From Stercorarius parasiticus (lineage: Eukaryota > Chordata > Aves > Charadriiformes > Stercorariidae), in NCBI GenBank assembly GCA_013396915.1, contig VWZL01002051.1:62001-126000 (forward strand): a stretch of DNA of 64,000 nt. Direction: 5' to 3'. Of the stretch, positions 15,778 through 30,147 are shown piece by piece. The first letter of the stretch is position 1, and each line of letters opens with the position of its first letter. The notes under the pieces were generated by a model. That model had not been told where the DNA came from, did no database searches, and saw nothing but the letters and a program-made list of their open reading frames with translations. The position numbers were made by a program, and so were the translations under genes.

Positions 15778-18700
15778 ATTAAAGTAGTAGAGTATATTGA
15801 GAGTTTGTGCTTCAGTCAACAATCCTTAACAAGTCAATGCTATGTACGTGGAATACATCAATGTCTATCATATAAGAACACTGTGTTGAGAAATTCATTG
15901 CTTCAAAGAAAGAGGCATTATTTTACTGGTGCATAAGAATTGACTGGTGGCCTGCAAGACCATAAATCAGAATTCATTATCTGACTTTTTTACTCTCACA
16001 TGAAAACATTTAGTGCTTTCCTTAGCATTAGACTGAACAGACAAACTCTGGGCTGTCATAACCTCTCCAAAGATGAACCAGGACTTTTTCCAGCTTTATA
16101 CCTTATACTTTTTGAATTACTCCTGGGAAATTAGGAAATGTTTTATAATGGAGGAAGGAGACAAAAGTGACTCGATCGTATCACACAATGTAGCACATAA
16201 CCTGATTACCTGAGCCTTCTGTGTAACTGAACTTTCACTGCATTTAATAAGATTTTTGCATAAGAGCTCTGTCCTTAAACTGAATGGTGCGCAAGTCTTG
16301 TAGGAGATGTTTGTAAGATGATTCCACACCCTCTCATCCCAAGACATTAAGCAATCTTGCACAGTTTTTAGTGTATTTGGCATTAGTGCCCCTTTCTCCC
16401 CAGCCCTTCCTTCCCAAAAAGAAAGGAAGTAAATAATTACAAACAACATCCTATTTAAAAGCATTACCTTGTTACTAGGCTATGTTCTTGTTTAGCTGAA
16501 ATAGATACCCTTTTTCCCCTTCCCTTTTTGATGAAACGTCTATAAAAGAAATGACACAGAATTTAGCTTAGTGCAGCATTATTATTATTAATACAGAAAA
16601 CGTCTGGTTCTGTGCTATGCTATATTACACTTGTGATCTTTATCGCACTTTTAAGTATTTTCATGTAGTGTTGTTATACCAATGCATGAAGATTGCAGCC
16701 GTGTGAATTTATTTTTGTGAATTGCTGGTTTGAGAAAAATGTAAGGGCTTTTTGTTTGGTTTGTAGGTAGTTGGTTTTTTTGCTACACAGAACATACAAC
16801 ATACTTAATGGAAATTGCTGTAGGACTAAGGTAGGGTCTTCACATACCCTATTCATGTAGAGAACAGCAGAGAATTAGCATTAAATCAAAGAAATACAGT
16901 GCACAGGCACGCATTAAAATAACAAACTTTTATTAGCACAAGTGAGATTGTTTCATTTATGTGAACTTCCAGTCAACAACTGTACAAAGATAGGTAAGAA
17001 TCTTCTAAGGATTTGAGAAGTTTCACAGTATTCTTGTCTTCCATCACATAAACAGCCATCAACTTGGCTTTTCTTTCTCTCTTTTCTCAGTGAATTACCT
17101 CATTGCTGCTCAATAAAATCACTGAACGGCTCAGCTGTATCATCACTAGTTGGTCTAGCAAAGAATACAAAGACAGAGAATAGATTCAGTGTTCCAGACC
17201 CTGTAACTGAATTGACTTCTCAATGAAATCCTTTTTTGCTAAGACTGATTCTTTCCGATGTTACATAGAAACATCTGAACCTTTGGAAACCTTTTTTATT
17301 CTTAAAATACAGTATTGCACTCGTTTGTATTTATTTTAGTAACGTCCTTATTTATGAACAAATATTCTTCTGCAAAACAGGCATCAATTGTTTAACAATA
17401 TATACAAACACGTGGATGGACTTTAGTACTAAAATTACCATAAGATTTATTGTTGTGTTTTGGTTTTTTTTTTTTAATTAAGGCCCTTCAATAATGAATG
17501 TGGTCAATCAGGAAGATAGCCAGATGGCATGTAAACTTGCTCACAACTTAAAAATTCCCATCCAAAATTATGAGATTCTCAAAGCCCTGTTGCTTTAGTG
17601 AGAAGAAAGCACTGTATATTTGAGGTATCCAGAAAAAACTGAAATAATTCAATATTGAGGGAGAAGTGCAGTAATCAAAGTTAAATCAAATGCTGCAGTT
17701 ATTCTTTGGATTTGGTAGATGGGGTTATACTGCTCTGTCTAGTTGGAACATTAACAGCTTTTTGTACCTTGCCATGGACAAATCCCATCTAATGCTGAAT
17801 TAGATCAATGAAAATTCCTTGAGAAAAATTAACAATTGTGTATGATCTAGGTTTTGGTTTTAAATCAGCGTATGAGCATGCACGTTACTGCTATTGGTCT
17901 AACAGCATGTGACAATAACTCAATGCTGCATAGTACTCTGCCTACATGTCTGTTAACTACAACAGAGCTACACCTCTGAAATCCCCGTTTCTTCTCTTTT
18001 GAGAGAAAAATGCTGGTACTTGGCTAAAAATGAAAAGAGGCATGGTTTTGATAGACAGATTCAAATATAAAAGGTATGACAGAGGCCAGCCTATGTCATC
18101 ACTCTATTGAAACAGTCTTAGTCGTCAGAGAGCCAAAAGTTAATCAAGCAGAGAACAGTTGAAAACCTCATTTAAAGAAATCACATCTGTTTAGGGAAAA
18201 AAAACCTGAGGCATATGCTTCAATTTCATTTAAACTGTAATCCATCCAGTGGTTTACATCTGTTAAAAAATATGGAACTTTTCACACCTCTTTAAAGCAC
18301 AATTAAACTGTATTTATTTTAATACATAATGTGTTCCGAATATGTAATACCTTTTCTGAAATGACTCATAGATGATTGATTTCATAATTCTTTATCATAT
18401 AGCCTTCCAAGTCCTTTGAATTAGTTTGTATATTAACTGCAGATGAAATTCAAGGAAAAAGGTGTGGAAATGGTGTAAACTGACGCCAGAAACTTCAGTG
18501 GAACTGTCAGTTTATACCACCAAGCCAACGAATTTTGGGAGGGAGGAGAGTTTTCTTAAGCAGTAAAATAAAATATTACAGATAAGAAAATCTAGTTCAA
18601 GGACTTCAGCCACAAAAATGTCATTTAAGTTTAGCCTTGCTGTTCTTGGATGTTGCTTATTTAAATGGATGTCTCTCAAAAAGACTGTTGTTAGTAGGGC

Positions 18701-19387
18701 ATAATCCTGACAATCTGACTGTACTGCCTGGAGTTTGAAGCACAGTGGTTACTGTAGTGCCTATGAACGGTAGGGGACGACCAGAAATATTTCAGGTAAT
18801 GATGGGGGGTTGTATCTCACTCTTTTTTCTATGAAGAGGAGCCTGGTTCTCCACTGTGTGTCTATAATGATTATCTATAATGACTATAATGTATTTTAAA
18901 TTCTAATTGAACATTGCCTCTTCTGATTTTAAAATTCTTTGTGACTTTTCCCCATCTCATGTTGGAATTTAAAATCTGCCTTTATGCACTTTCTGCTCCA
19001 CTCAGATCCTTTAACATCAGGTTTATTTTGTAAACATAAATATATGAAAATACATGTGTGTACATTATCTGAAAGACATTTTAATTAGATGATCACATAC
19101 TGTATACCATAAGCCACTTGCATCAGAGAAAGAGATTGAAAAAAATATGCAGCAGTGTGTGAAGTGGAAATCATACTGAATATTTTTCAAGGAATTCCTT
19201 GTAGCAGGGTGATAATATATATATAAATAAAATCCTCTCAAATTTATTTTCCTGTTATTACACATGTGACTGTGTGTGTTTTCTTACTGATTTTTGAGTT
19301 CCGTTCTTCAGTGATTCTGCAGGTGAAGCACCTTTATTGCTACAAAATTTAATTGTGTGTTCATCCAGTCATTCTGTCTTGTTGCAG

Positions 19388-19523
19388 AGGATCTTGATGA
19401 TCTAAGAATGGAAGGAGTAACAAGTGTGATGTCTTCTGGGAGCAAATTCAATCAAACCCGAAGTGCTCATACGTCTGAGCCTCAAGCAAAGGTCACATTG
19501 AATATCTGCGCAAGATGTGCCAG
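19388..19523 (+). CDS. C8orf34: C8orf34 (VEST-1) internal exon: [11 protein letters not shown] block and CARC motif
   Basis: A 136-bp internal exon. The acceptor is cttgttgcag and the donor is gtaaaa at 19524. It begins in phase 1 (one upstream base plus AG makes the first codon, presumably Glu) and ends in phase 2, with no stops between. It encodes about 45 residues, including [37 protein letters not shown] (the last R and L finish in the next exon) and a CxxC pair. These match my recollection of human C8orf34, which has [11 protein letters not shown] followed by [22 protein letters not shown]8orf34 is a poorly characterised protein with an N-terminal RIIa-like (protein kinase A regulatory subunit-like) domain; that part is not in this window. 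The cellular role of this segment is unknown. The nearest next exon is 22 kb downstream and its phase fits. The gene assignment rests on memory, not on an alignment. Confidence 0.92.
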
Positions 19524-22500
19524 GTAAAAAGCAAAACAAAACCAGATCATGCTAACCAATACATTCTTTTCCCCGGGTTTTCAGCTATGTATTGTGCTTA
19601 TAGGCCAGGTGATGACCTCTCCTGTGCTAAAGAAAAAATAATTACTTATCTACTGGCTGCCCTATGACCTCTGGCATTTGGGTTGTGCAACTTAGGTTTA
19701 TGCTTGATATGTCCCATCGACAATGAATCAAAGAGCATGGTTAGTCTTAGGCCTTACTTCACAGCTTGAAACTATTTTAAGCCTTTCTGTCTCTGAATTT
19801 CATTAGTTATTTGAGCTTCTGTGGTTTTTCGGGAGATGAATCAGGGAATTTAAAGGTTCAAATCCAATTTGAAAAGCACCTGTATAAATGGAGATTTAGT
19901 TGCACAGGTGCAGTTCAGGATTTCAAATAGTTGCGTCTTAGCACTTTATAATCTCATCCTGTTTCACCTCTGAGAAATAATTTAATCAGGTTGAACCCCT
20001 TTTGGTTTTGACAGCTGGAAATACTTCTTGCATTTACAGTATGAGGGCCAAATAAACAGGTCGGTATTCGTGTAGCCGAGTCAACTTGAGAATGCAACAC
20101 TAACAGAAACCCCTTAAATTTCCTAGATGCATTCTTCTATGTAGACAAAAGCTCATTTGGAGAAAGGATTTAAGCCTGTTTAAATGACAAAACTAGCCTT
20201 CTCACCCTTCTGTTAATGGTTCAGATTAGCAAGAACAATAGAGAGGCATGCCAATTTTATCTGCCTGCCTTTGCCAATGGCTGCTCTATTGTGTAGTTTG
20301 AGAGGGGATTAGCCGCTTGTAAATAAAAAGCAACCTGTGGTGAAATTAAGTCAAAAGTTTGGCCATATGCCACCCTACGTTTCTACTTTTTTCACATTTT
20401 GCTTGTAAATTACTACTTTTAAAAGGCATTTATGTAGGAAGAGGGGCTTCAAAACATTTTCTGAGGGAGCATAACTACAGGCATACTGAATCACCCATGC
20501 AATAGCTTTAGCAGGGTTGTGGAGCCTCAGGGAACTTCTGCTCACGTTACTGTCAGAGCAGCAGTGACTGGATGGCCTTGTAGTTCAGAGAGTTTTGCTG
20601 TCAGCAGTGTGGCCTTATGCTTTAAGAAAAGAGCAAACATGTTAGTCATGGGATTCTTCACAATTCACTAGAAACAAATTGCTTATGTTGTAAAATGTTT
20701 CCAAACAACTAGCTACATGAAAGTGTGTTGTCTTTTTTCAACTGGCATCGGTTGTCCATGGATTAACAAGTAGAAGGGTAAGGAAAATAGAAATGTTAAG
20801 TTTCCTACATGGTCTTTTTGAACTTACATAGAATCTTGTATGGATTAATATGAAGGTTAATTAAATTTTAAATTCCCTAAAGTAACCACTAACAGCAGGT
20901 GCCAAGATACTATATATTCTCTCAGTACTGCACACCAGGGAACAAATGTCTCAGATCTTGAGCCAAACCTAGCAACCTTGGCTATTGCTGTTGTCTTTCA
21001 ACTAGCTGTACTATATGTCTCTGCAGTCTAAAATATGAGTTGTGAGAGAAAAACCTCATAAAATCCCCTTTTGTCACTTCACTTAACAGAGAATGCAAAG
21101 TAGTAGTTTATTTTACCTATACACCTTCATTTCATTCCCTACCTTGTTTAATGAAGTCGGTGAGGAACTGGATGATACCTACTTGACTGTAGTTCTTTTC
21201 ACTCTCATTACAGTTTAGCAGTTTCTTTAAACTTTGGAGGAATTAAAAAATATACCATCTCATCAGTACCAAGGGAAGTCAAAAGACAGAACTGGGTATT
21301 GCTATGGTATTCAGTTGAGAGGATACTAGCATTTATTCTTCAAGATGATGAAGTTGGTCTATTCTTTGGGAGCGTGTGTTCCTTCCTTTTTACTGAGTCT
21401 GATGACAGCTTTCCTCTCTTACTTCAACACAGAGTCATTAGTGCAGTTAGCTCTCTCTTTTGGTATCTCTGCAGTGGATTTGTTCAGTACCTTCTCAGAG
21501 CAGCTGAAATAGTGGGTAGAGAGAGTTGCATGAAGCAAGTGGCTTCAAGGACATGAAGATAGGGGTTTTTTTCCTATTTGGTTCCAAGAGCAATTAAATT
21601 TCCTGTTACTCAGTGACATAGACATTGAAAATAACATGCTATAAAATCACAGCCTGAGTATTTGGGTCATCTCTGTGAAAGTTTCTTAGTGTTGGCATTT
21701 ATCTCCATTGTTATGACAAAACCTAGCATTTGTTTTAAGGTCATAATACAGAACCTATTAGTGTATTTATTTGTTTTAGAAATGAGGTTTTTATTTTTTC
21801 ATATTCTCTAAGTAGCCGTGTGTGCTGTATTGTAAATACTATGGGATTTGATTGCAGGCATATTTGAATACAATTGAAAAAGAAGTCAGTATAAGTTGTT
21901 GTTATGCATTCTTTTGGTTACAATTAAACAGGTGTCTTTCCTCTTAATTTTAGCCATTTTTTGGTTGTATAAAGTGATTTGAAATGAGTGGACCTATTAA
22001 TGATAGTCAGTGTTCTGTAGATAATCGGACATGTCAAATCGGATTAACAAATCAGGTTTGCTGAAGATATTTCGGCTGTCTGTAGGAGGAATATAACTTT
22101 TTACTTGAAATTTGAATGGCGGAGTTCCAAATGTTAGGAAACGTGCTTTTTGGCTCAGACAAAAAGTTTAGTTTTACTTCTTGCATTTGCATAATCTAGT
22201 TCTTTCACCTTGCTGTATTTTTTTAAGAAATTACTCTCCAGTCAATTTACCTTCTGTAATACCTCCTGCAGAAGATTCCTCGCTTTCTTGGACATATTGG
22301 GGCTCTTCTGAGAGGGATTTATTTAAACAATTGAAGGAGTTCCTCAGTACTAGCTTTAACTTAATTTGGCTTAATTTTTTGGGTCTCACTTGAAAAGGAC
22401 AAATAGTCTTAATTGAAGTCCCACTCTATTACTACATTAAAACCGTGTGTAAGTTTTCAGACCTTCCTGCTACTAGGATTACCTTTTACTGCACTAGATC

Positions 22501-23460
22501 GTTAGAGCTCCCTCATTATTTGAGAATAGGTCTATGTCTATGTGTAGGTTAATTTAGCCTGAGAGGAGTGCTGCTTTAATTCTTTATGCCCACTGAGAGC
22601 ACCTGCAGTAGGGTACAGTGCAGCAATATGCCTTAACTCTTCTGTGGCTTCTGTAGCTTCCTACAAATGGGAGTACAGCGACTTGTGAGAAGAATGGACA
22701 GAACCAGCTGTTTCCCTTATGCTAAGAAATATGTCATCGAACTTCGTTTAGCTCCAGATTACCTCTGTCCCTTTGTACCACTCAAATATACATGAAAATC
22801 AGGACCCAAATTCTAAAATGTAATAGTAAGAGGACAATGCTAGCAGCTTCTCGATCCCTCTTTCTCTAACTGGCATTTAGTTCAAGCTAGTATTAAATGC
22901 CTTGTGTAGCTGGTTTTCTCTGACTGTCACTAGGCTGTTACTCTGCAGAGTTACAGTTCTTCCCTTTGAACTCCCCTATTCTATTTCTGATGCAGCCTTT
23001 CACACAGTGTCAGAGGAAGATCTTAAAAAAGAATGCCAAATGGGAGTGACTATAGAAAAAAATGTACTTTTTACAAGGCAAATTAAATCCAGTTTATATT
23101 ATGGACCAAACCTTCAATGCGATTGAGGTGCTGCATTTTGCAAAACATTTTCCCTTGCCTTAAGTCTCTCAGACAAAAGTAAGAGCTTTTTCATGAATCA
23201 TAAGAAACGAAACTGAGAATGGACATAATTTGAACTAGAATAACCCCCCCCAAACGTTTAATTCTTTTTTTTTTAAACTGGTATCTAACCTTCAATGCTG
23301 ATAATTTCACCAATCATCTTCAAATCATAGATAGATAGAATTATCACAGCCCAAGTCAGTAATTTTAATAAAAGGTATAGGTTTCCACCCTCGCATCTAG
23401 GAGGTAAAGATGGGGGATTCTTTCAAGCTATCACACCAAGTTGGTTTTTACGGCTTATAT

Positions 23461-23555
23461 TTAAAAAAAAAACCCAAACAAAAAGTACCCCCAGAGCCAA
23501 CCAAACGAAACCCCCCTCCCAAAAAATGAGAGAGAGAAAGAGAAATAAAAGGAGG
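23461..23555. repeat. A/C-rich then G/A-rich low-complexity tract
   Basis: An A run passes into ACCCAAAC- and CCCCCC-containing A/C sequence and then into a GAGAGAGA purine tract. This is simple low-complexity sequence; no gene is supported here. Confidence 0.8.
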
Positions 23556-26500
23556 GGTTAATTCTCCTGGAGTATAAATTGGTTTGTAGACTGGAATATA
23601 GCTGTAAGAAACAGAGAGCTTACTGTTTTCTGTATAAATGTTTCACACACGATGAGCGAAATGCAGATGGATAACAGCTTTAAGAGGTTTTTCAAATGGG
23701 AAAGTAGCTACAGAACAATGTTATTCCCATAGCCGCTCTTGGACTACAGTGCAAGTTAAGCAGCATATTAAGTCATCTAAATAAAGGGGTGACATCATTC
23801 ACAAGGTGGAACAAAACAAGGTTTATAGATACAGAAAAAAAGGCTGCAAAACCCCCTGTATTTGGAAGGTTTGCTTTTTACTATTTTGTCTGGAAAATTA
23901 GCAAAGACACTTTTATTGCCGCAGATCTGGATTTAGATCATTTGAGCAAAATATTATAATAAAAACTTCTGCATCTTGGGACACAACTAGTCTGACTGAG
24001 TTAGAGAATAAACTGACTCATTCTATAACAAGATTTTGTGAATCCTTTCTCACATACAGGCAAAACAAATGAATTTCAGGTTTAGCCGATGAATCGTAAG
24101 ACACCCTCACACATAAGCAAAACTCATATGGGTTAAATAAAGATCTAAATGACAATTTGTAAAAGCCAAGCAACACTTCCATATTTTCTCCTGTGTTGTG
24201 ACTTGCACATTGAGTGTTTTGCAAGAATTTAATCAGGCGTAAGGTATAAGAAAATATTAATGTACTATTGAATGAATTTTAGGGGTTTTTCTTTTTTCTT
24301 ATTTTTTTCTTATAAGGACCACCCATTAGCCTTGTATGCCCACTGCCATGCTCAAAAGTTAAATCTTGTTCTTGTGGAGTCTTGCCAATGCATTCCTGGA
24401 AGTAAGAAGCTTTTTGTTTTTAATAGCGCAAGGGCTGCATTCATTCTTCTTAACATCAATAGAATACAAAAAAGGGGTTGCATGTGATTAAAAAAGAAAT
24501 GGGATTATAGAAAACATACTGTGCCACAAGCTTGAAGGCTTCTGAACAAGAATGTTGGGAAGGAGCACTAGTCGCATACAAATGTAGGTTTGAGATGCAA
24601 TATTTTAGTTAATATTTTAAGATTAGCTACAGCAAAACCACGATGTCCTAAGGCCTTTTAACGTATTAGGGAAATCAAATATATAGATATAAACAAACAA
24701 AGTACATCTGTACATTAAAAAAGCAAATTTGGCTTTTCTAACTGTCACCATTGTGATGTGGAGTACAGTTCAAGTGTAGTAACTTGTGTGCTTGAGCTGC
24801 TAATGTAGAATAAATGAGATGCTCTGTGCATGCTACCATTTCAGATGCTCTCTGAAAACTTACTTTGGAAAAAATACTCAAAAATTCGCATGTCAGTTTG
24901 CCTTGTCTGTGAAATCTTCATTGTGCCCTGCTTGTCGTCTGTATTTCTTGACTCCTTTAAGATGTCTTGTCCTACAAACAGTCTTCAAGTTAGCTTGCTT
25001 AAGGCTAGTTAACTTTTCTTTAACCATCTGAATTTTTGCAATATTTTAGTAAGTTTGGTTTTGTACAATGTGGTCTCCACCACTTCCATGCGTACTTAAG
25101 ACATAGTCATATAAACTACATAGTACTGTGTGAAATTTTAGAATCATGTGTAAGTTCTCTGAAATACACCACTGAACTTTAAGCAGATCATGACATAGAA
25201 CCATGAGGACCATGAACATGTGGGGAGGGACGCAAGAAAATTGAAGGAACGAGCTACGATTTGTCCTAAATTGCAGAATAATGGTGGAAAGAATAGAACT
25301 GTTGTCTGAATTGGCCATGATATATCTCTCTAGAAAAGAACAGGAGTTAACTGTTTGGTCAGGGAATTCTCTGGTGTTAACCTCACTTCAACTATTTTAG
25401 ATTCTTACAGAGTAAGAGTTTGTGTGGAGATACTTTATCTGAGTATCACAAAGCTACAACAATACTAATGAGAATTGAGGTCATTAAGAAGCATTTGGTG
25501 GAAAATTTGATAATGAGCTGGGCAGAAAATAGTGTCTGAAACTTGACAAGTGTGTCTTGTTTAACTATCAAAACCAGAAAGGCTTATGACTGTAAATAGA
25601 CAAAAAACTGCTATTAAGCCATATTACTCTATGTACTGTCCCCAGACAAAACCTGAAACTTCAGACAACAAAGAGGAAAATGAACGAAATTGATTACCCC
25701 TGTGAGGAAGATCATAAATACTGAATAAAGACTACATTTAAAAAGCAGTTAAAGCTGATGGGCTCCTGGAAGGTTTCCTCATGTGAAGGAAGGAAGCCTA
25801 CTGACCTTCCTCAACTTCAGCTGTGCGTTAGATCCCTTCCTTATTGTTCATGGCTCTCGTTGTCATTGTGTTCCCTGCACAGAAACCATTGGGATGGCTG
25901 ACTTGTCTTTTGAAACGGGGTGGGTTCTTCTATCTTGTCTAGGCATGTAATCCCAGACTAACTTCACAGCCGGGGACGGGAAGGTGTCAGGGAATGCGTG
26001 CTGCACCATGTGTCATTGGGACAGAGTCTGATCAGGTAGGGTGAAGAAAAGGGGCAACCTGTGACATTCCACATAGATGCCATAGATCCTGGAAGAAGGG
26101 AGGATGCAGAGTTTGCTGCTGGTGTGGTTTTTAACAGGTGGTCTAGGTTTATGTTCTGACAAATTAGACCAAGCCATCACTGTAGATTGTTCTGTTCTGT
26201 TTTCACTGACTGCTGTTCAAGTCTGAGTCTGAGTATGAAGTTGTCTTTCCCAGGCTGAGGTATTTTGGTGTGTCACTCTGAAGGGAGTAGTACCTTGAAA
26301 ATGCATGCAGGACTAAAATACATTAAAACTCCGTGGACGGTTTTCTCCTTATGCTGAGCATAGGTAACAGTACCTGGTGTCTGGGTGGGATGATAGAAGG
26401 CTATGCCTACATTAAATCTGGCAGGGAAATTTCTGCTTGTGCAAAGATTCCGTAGCTGCTACATGAATTGTCAAAACTATTCCGTGATAGCATCTGCAGA

Positions 26501-29500
26501 TGCTAATTTAAAGGCAGTTCAGGTATTTATAGGTGGTTCGGGTATGTTTACATGAACTATAATAATTCCTTTAACTGCAGCGTTCATATAAACCAAGAGG
26601 TGATGGAATTAGATAGACGAGAACCTGATCACTAAGAGTATAAAATTATCTGTTCCTAACAGTGTTACGAGTAAAGCACTGTGTCTGTGACTTTAAAGGA
26701 TGTCTTTAAATCCTTATTTTTCTTTATAAACTTTAACTTCCTTCCTAATTTAACGTTTCCTGGGGAGTAACCTACGAATAGTAGATCCTGGAATGCATAT
26801 GACTAGAAACTGGGATTTGAGGAGAATAAACTCTAATTTCTGATATCAAAATCATGATATAACATGATATATCTATTTGGAAAACCTAACATCACATTTC
26901 CTCTTTAGACCTGACCCATAGTTTGGAGTCCTCTTTTTCCTAGCTTTCTTTGCTACTCCCCAAAGGTGTGTATAAATAGATGCCCAGTGAGTATTCTGTC
27001 AGAGCAGAAGATGCACAGCATCCAGATGACTTGCATCTGAATCTTTTATTATGTTCCCCACGAAGTTCCATTCTTTTAGGTAATGTAATTTTAGGTAAAT
27101 TTGTCCTTTTCTACATTTAAATGGGTTTTGATTTGTCTAGAGTGCAGCCTTTTACACAGAAATGTAACAAAGAATCCCCTAGGATTTGTATTTTGGGGGG
27201 GGTTTTGTGGGTTTTGTAAAAGTTTTTAGTTTTTTTCCGTGTACAAATACCTTTGAAACATGTAATCTTTTAAAGGAAACAGCTAACTTCTGTCTAATAA
27301 TGCAGCAGAAAGGTAGGAAAGAGGAGGACATATGTCATACAATTCATATTTCTAATTAAACAATAATATATGGATGTGTCAGAAAGAATAACCTCTCAAA
27401 TCCTCCATATAATCCCTGGTTTGGCTCTGTACACTGTGATGTAATACCAGGGAATGGATACAGGTATACGTGTGGTTTGGTACATGTATTTGCATAAAGA
27501 ACAGATTTGTATGTCTGCCCAGCAGTGGCAAGGCCAGCTTAGTGACTCAGTTTCTGGCAGAAGCTTCTGGTTTGTTAATATTCCTGAAATTTGGCAATAA
27601 ATGACTTCAAAGTACCAAGGGAAAAAAAAGGGTTTCCAAACCGAAATCGTTGGTACAGAAATAATTTTGGGGGATAAATTCTCTGATTGAAGTTCACGCA
27701 CAGAATATTAGGAAGTTCATGTCTTCAGATGTTAACAATCTTTTTGATTATATATTTTTTTTTTCTTTCCTGTCTTACATTTCATGTCAGCTTTCTCTCT
27801 GTGTACTATTTCTAAGTGGCTATTCTTACAGAGAAGAAAGTACAGATGATTTGTGTCACTGTTTTTCATTCTTTTTTTCCTTTATTTTCTTTTTTGTAAC
27901 CTTAGTTTTATTGGACCTCTTGTTTCAAAGAGCTGAATTTTCCTCGTGTTTCTTTGTGCTAGCTTCACAGACTTTGTCCGAAACAGTCTTTTATTTGCAT
28001 CTTTTTCCTTTCAAGAGTGGCAAACAAGCAAATGAAACTCTATATAGTAGTGCTTTGCAACTTTTAAAACTCTCCTTTCGCTTTGGAAAATTGTGGAGAA
28101 AAACCATATTTTGGTACTTTTGCTACTTAGCACTTCTTATAAGGTAGAAAACCAAAAAGAATTACAAGAAAATAAAAAGTTGTTGCAAAAAAAATTAGTA
28201 AAAATATTTTCATTTAGATTTTTGGCTGAGTTGAATCTGGATAGTGATTAATTTGCCCAGCTTTGATGCAGCAATAACCACAATAGTGTCTCCATGGTCT
28301 TCTCTTGATTTTGTAAGTGTTAAATACAGCTAAAACAAACTACTTTATCTTTCCTTTTCTGGAGTGGTGTACCACTTTGGTATTTTACTGGTTCTCTCAA
28401 AAAAATAGGAAAACACTAAAGAAAAAAATAATTCAGAAAATGTTTTTACTGATCCTAGTGGTTATCAGAGACAGAGAACATAAATTAATTTTTAAGAGTT
28501 AGTAGGTTGATTTGCTAAGTTGTCAGAGTAACACACTGGCTTGCCTTTTCTTTCACTGACTCGTGTTTCTTTTGAACATCTTACTGTATGCAAAATAGAG
28601 AATATCTGTGTGATTTCAAATGATTTTTTGAGTTCATGGATCTAAGTTTGACCTCTGAAATGCCCAAGATATGATACTTTTTAATCCCAAACCTTAATTA
28701 CTTTTACGTCAAACTCTCAATGAACGTGTGTTTTTAAAGAATGGCCAAGGTCTCTCTATTTTGAAAATCTTAACCGTGTCTTGGGAAGGGAACAATGTAA
28801 GACAGGAGATTTATATCAAGTGCTTAGACAGAAATCCAAGAAGGATCAGACTTCTTTCGTCCCTCTCTTTTACCAGAATTTCCCATTATCCTCCAAGCAA
28901 TAATTTCAGACCTATCAGAAGTTCCACAAAATACTGTGATAATAAAAACATCGTTTGTTATCAAAAATTATGTAAGCTGTGAAGAAACCAGTTATTTTCA
29001 GAAGTAGCGTATATCTCTTTAAACGGAACAGCGTGTGTCTGTGTCCTTGCATTCCGCAGTATTTTCAGAGACAAAGTGTTTCCCTTTGAGTTTGATTTAA
29101 CAGCTATTTTATTTCCTTAAAGGCTGCACGTGTGGGGTAGACTTGTTGGTTTTGACTTAAATAACTGTCAATCAGCATGAGAGAAACGGAAGAACTCTGC
29201 TTGTTTGAATAAAGATAAGTGTTTGCATGTTAGTGAAAATAGACTTATACTTGAAATGTGTACACTAGGTACATAGAATTTGCATGTGAATTGCATCTTA
29301 TACATACGTACTAATGTATTGTTCTCATGATAGGACTGGTTTTGGAAATGTGGCACTTAGTGTGCCAAGTTCATCTGGAGATAGCCCTACTGTAACTTTA
29401 CTGACAGGGACTTAGTATCTGGTTTTGGTTCTGAAGGAAGAATGCAGTTTAAGGTGCTGTGAATTAATGATGTGTCACTAGAACATCTTTTCTAAGAACT

Positions 29501-30120
29501 ATTGTTCAACAGTAGCTGTATTTTTTTTAATCTCAGGCGGGTTGTAAAAAGATAGACTGGTATGAGGAGGTTGGTACACTTGTAAACATTTAAAAAAATG
29601 CTGTTGAGAAATTCTAAGAAGAGTAGACTTCGAGGATTTTTTAGTTGTTTTGAATGTACCAGTCTTGGTTTGTAATAATGAAAGCTGTAGGAGCATATTT
29701 GAAAATGGAATTAATATTACTTTGTCTAGTCCTGAAAATTATTGTACTGTCTCACAATTTAATAGAGAGTAACATCCATTTCATCCTGTCCTTCATTTGT
29801 AGATCTTGTAGAGACGTCTCTTTCTCTTTTCCACTACAGAACATATTTAACCCCCTCAATAATTTAAAAAGACAAGTGCTTTCCCAAGCCTTTCCCCCTT
29901 CTTTTCCCTTGCTCTCTTTGATGTGTGCTTTGCAAGCTAATTCTTTATTGCAATGTTTATAGATTCTTTCTGTTTGGTGCTGCCCTGTGATGTATATCGG
30001 CAATAGCAGTTGGTTCTGGATGCAAAAGATATAGGGAGGAAGCCAGGAGATCATGAGCTTGGGGAAGCTTGTTGGTCATAATTTGAGGCTCTGGGTAACA
30101 GTTTAATATAGCTCTTAAAG

Positions 30121-30147
30121 ACACACATGCACACACACACACACACA
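30121..30147. repeat. (AC)n microsatellite
   Basis: An alternating AC run with a single TG interruption near its left end, about 27 bases. It is a potential length-polymorphic marker within the intron. Confidence 0.93.

Larger units (their letters stand above)
1..19387 (+). other. C8orf34: Upstream intron of C8orf34 (partial)
   Basis: This 19.4-kb stretch precedes the first recognisable exon. It is AT-rich, has frequent stops in all frames, and holds no ORF that looks protein-like. I looked for the expected preceding exon, which should be acidic and end with a single G before a GT donor, and did not find it, so that exon probably lies upstream of position 1. The content is low-complexity tracts and small tandem duplications, listed separately. 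No CR1, LTR or RNA gene was recognised. That this is intron is inferred from the phase of the exon at 19388, which needs one upstream nucleotide to complete its first codon. Confidence 0.75.

Noticed and set aside
16117..16464. 115-codon minus-strand ORF
   Set aside because: No domain, no codon or composition contrast with surrounding intron, no linked exons. The length is within chance for about 60 kb of AT-rich sequence in six frames.
27719..28147. 142-codon + strand ORF, hydrophobic and Phe-rich, membrane-like
   Set aside because: The DNA is T-rich, so any open frame becomes Phe/Leu/Ser-rich. There are no splice sites, promoter or recognisable motifs.
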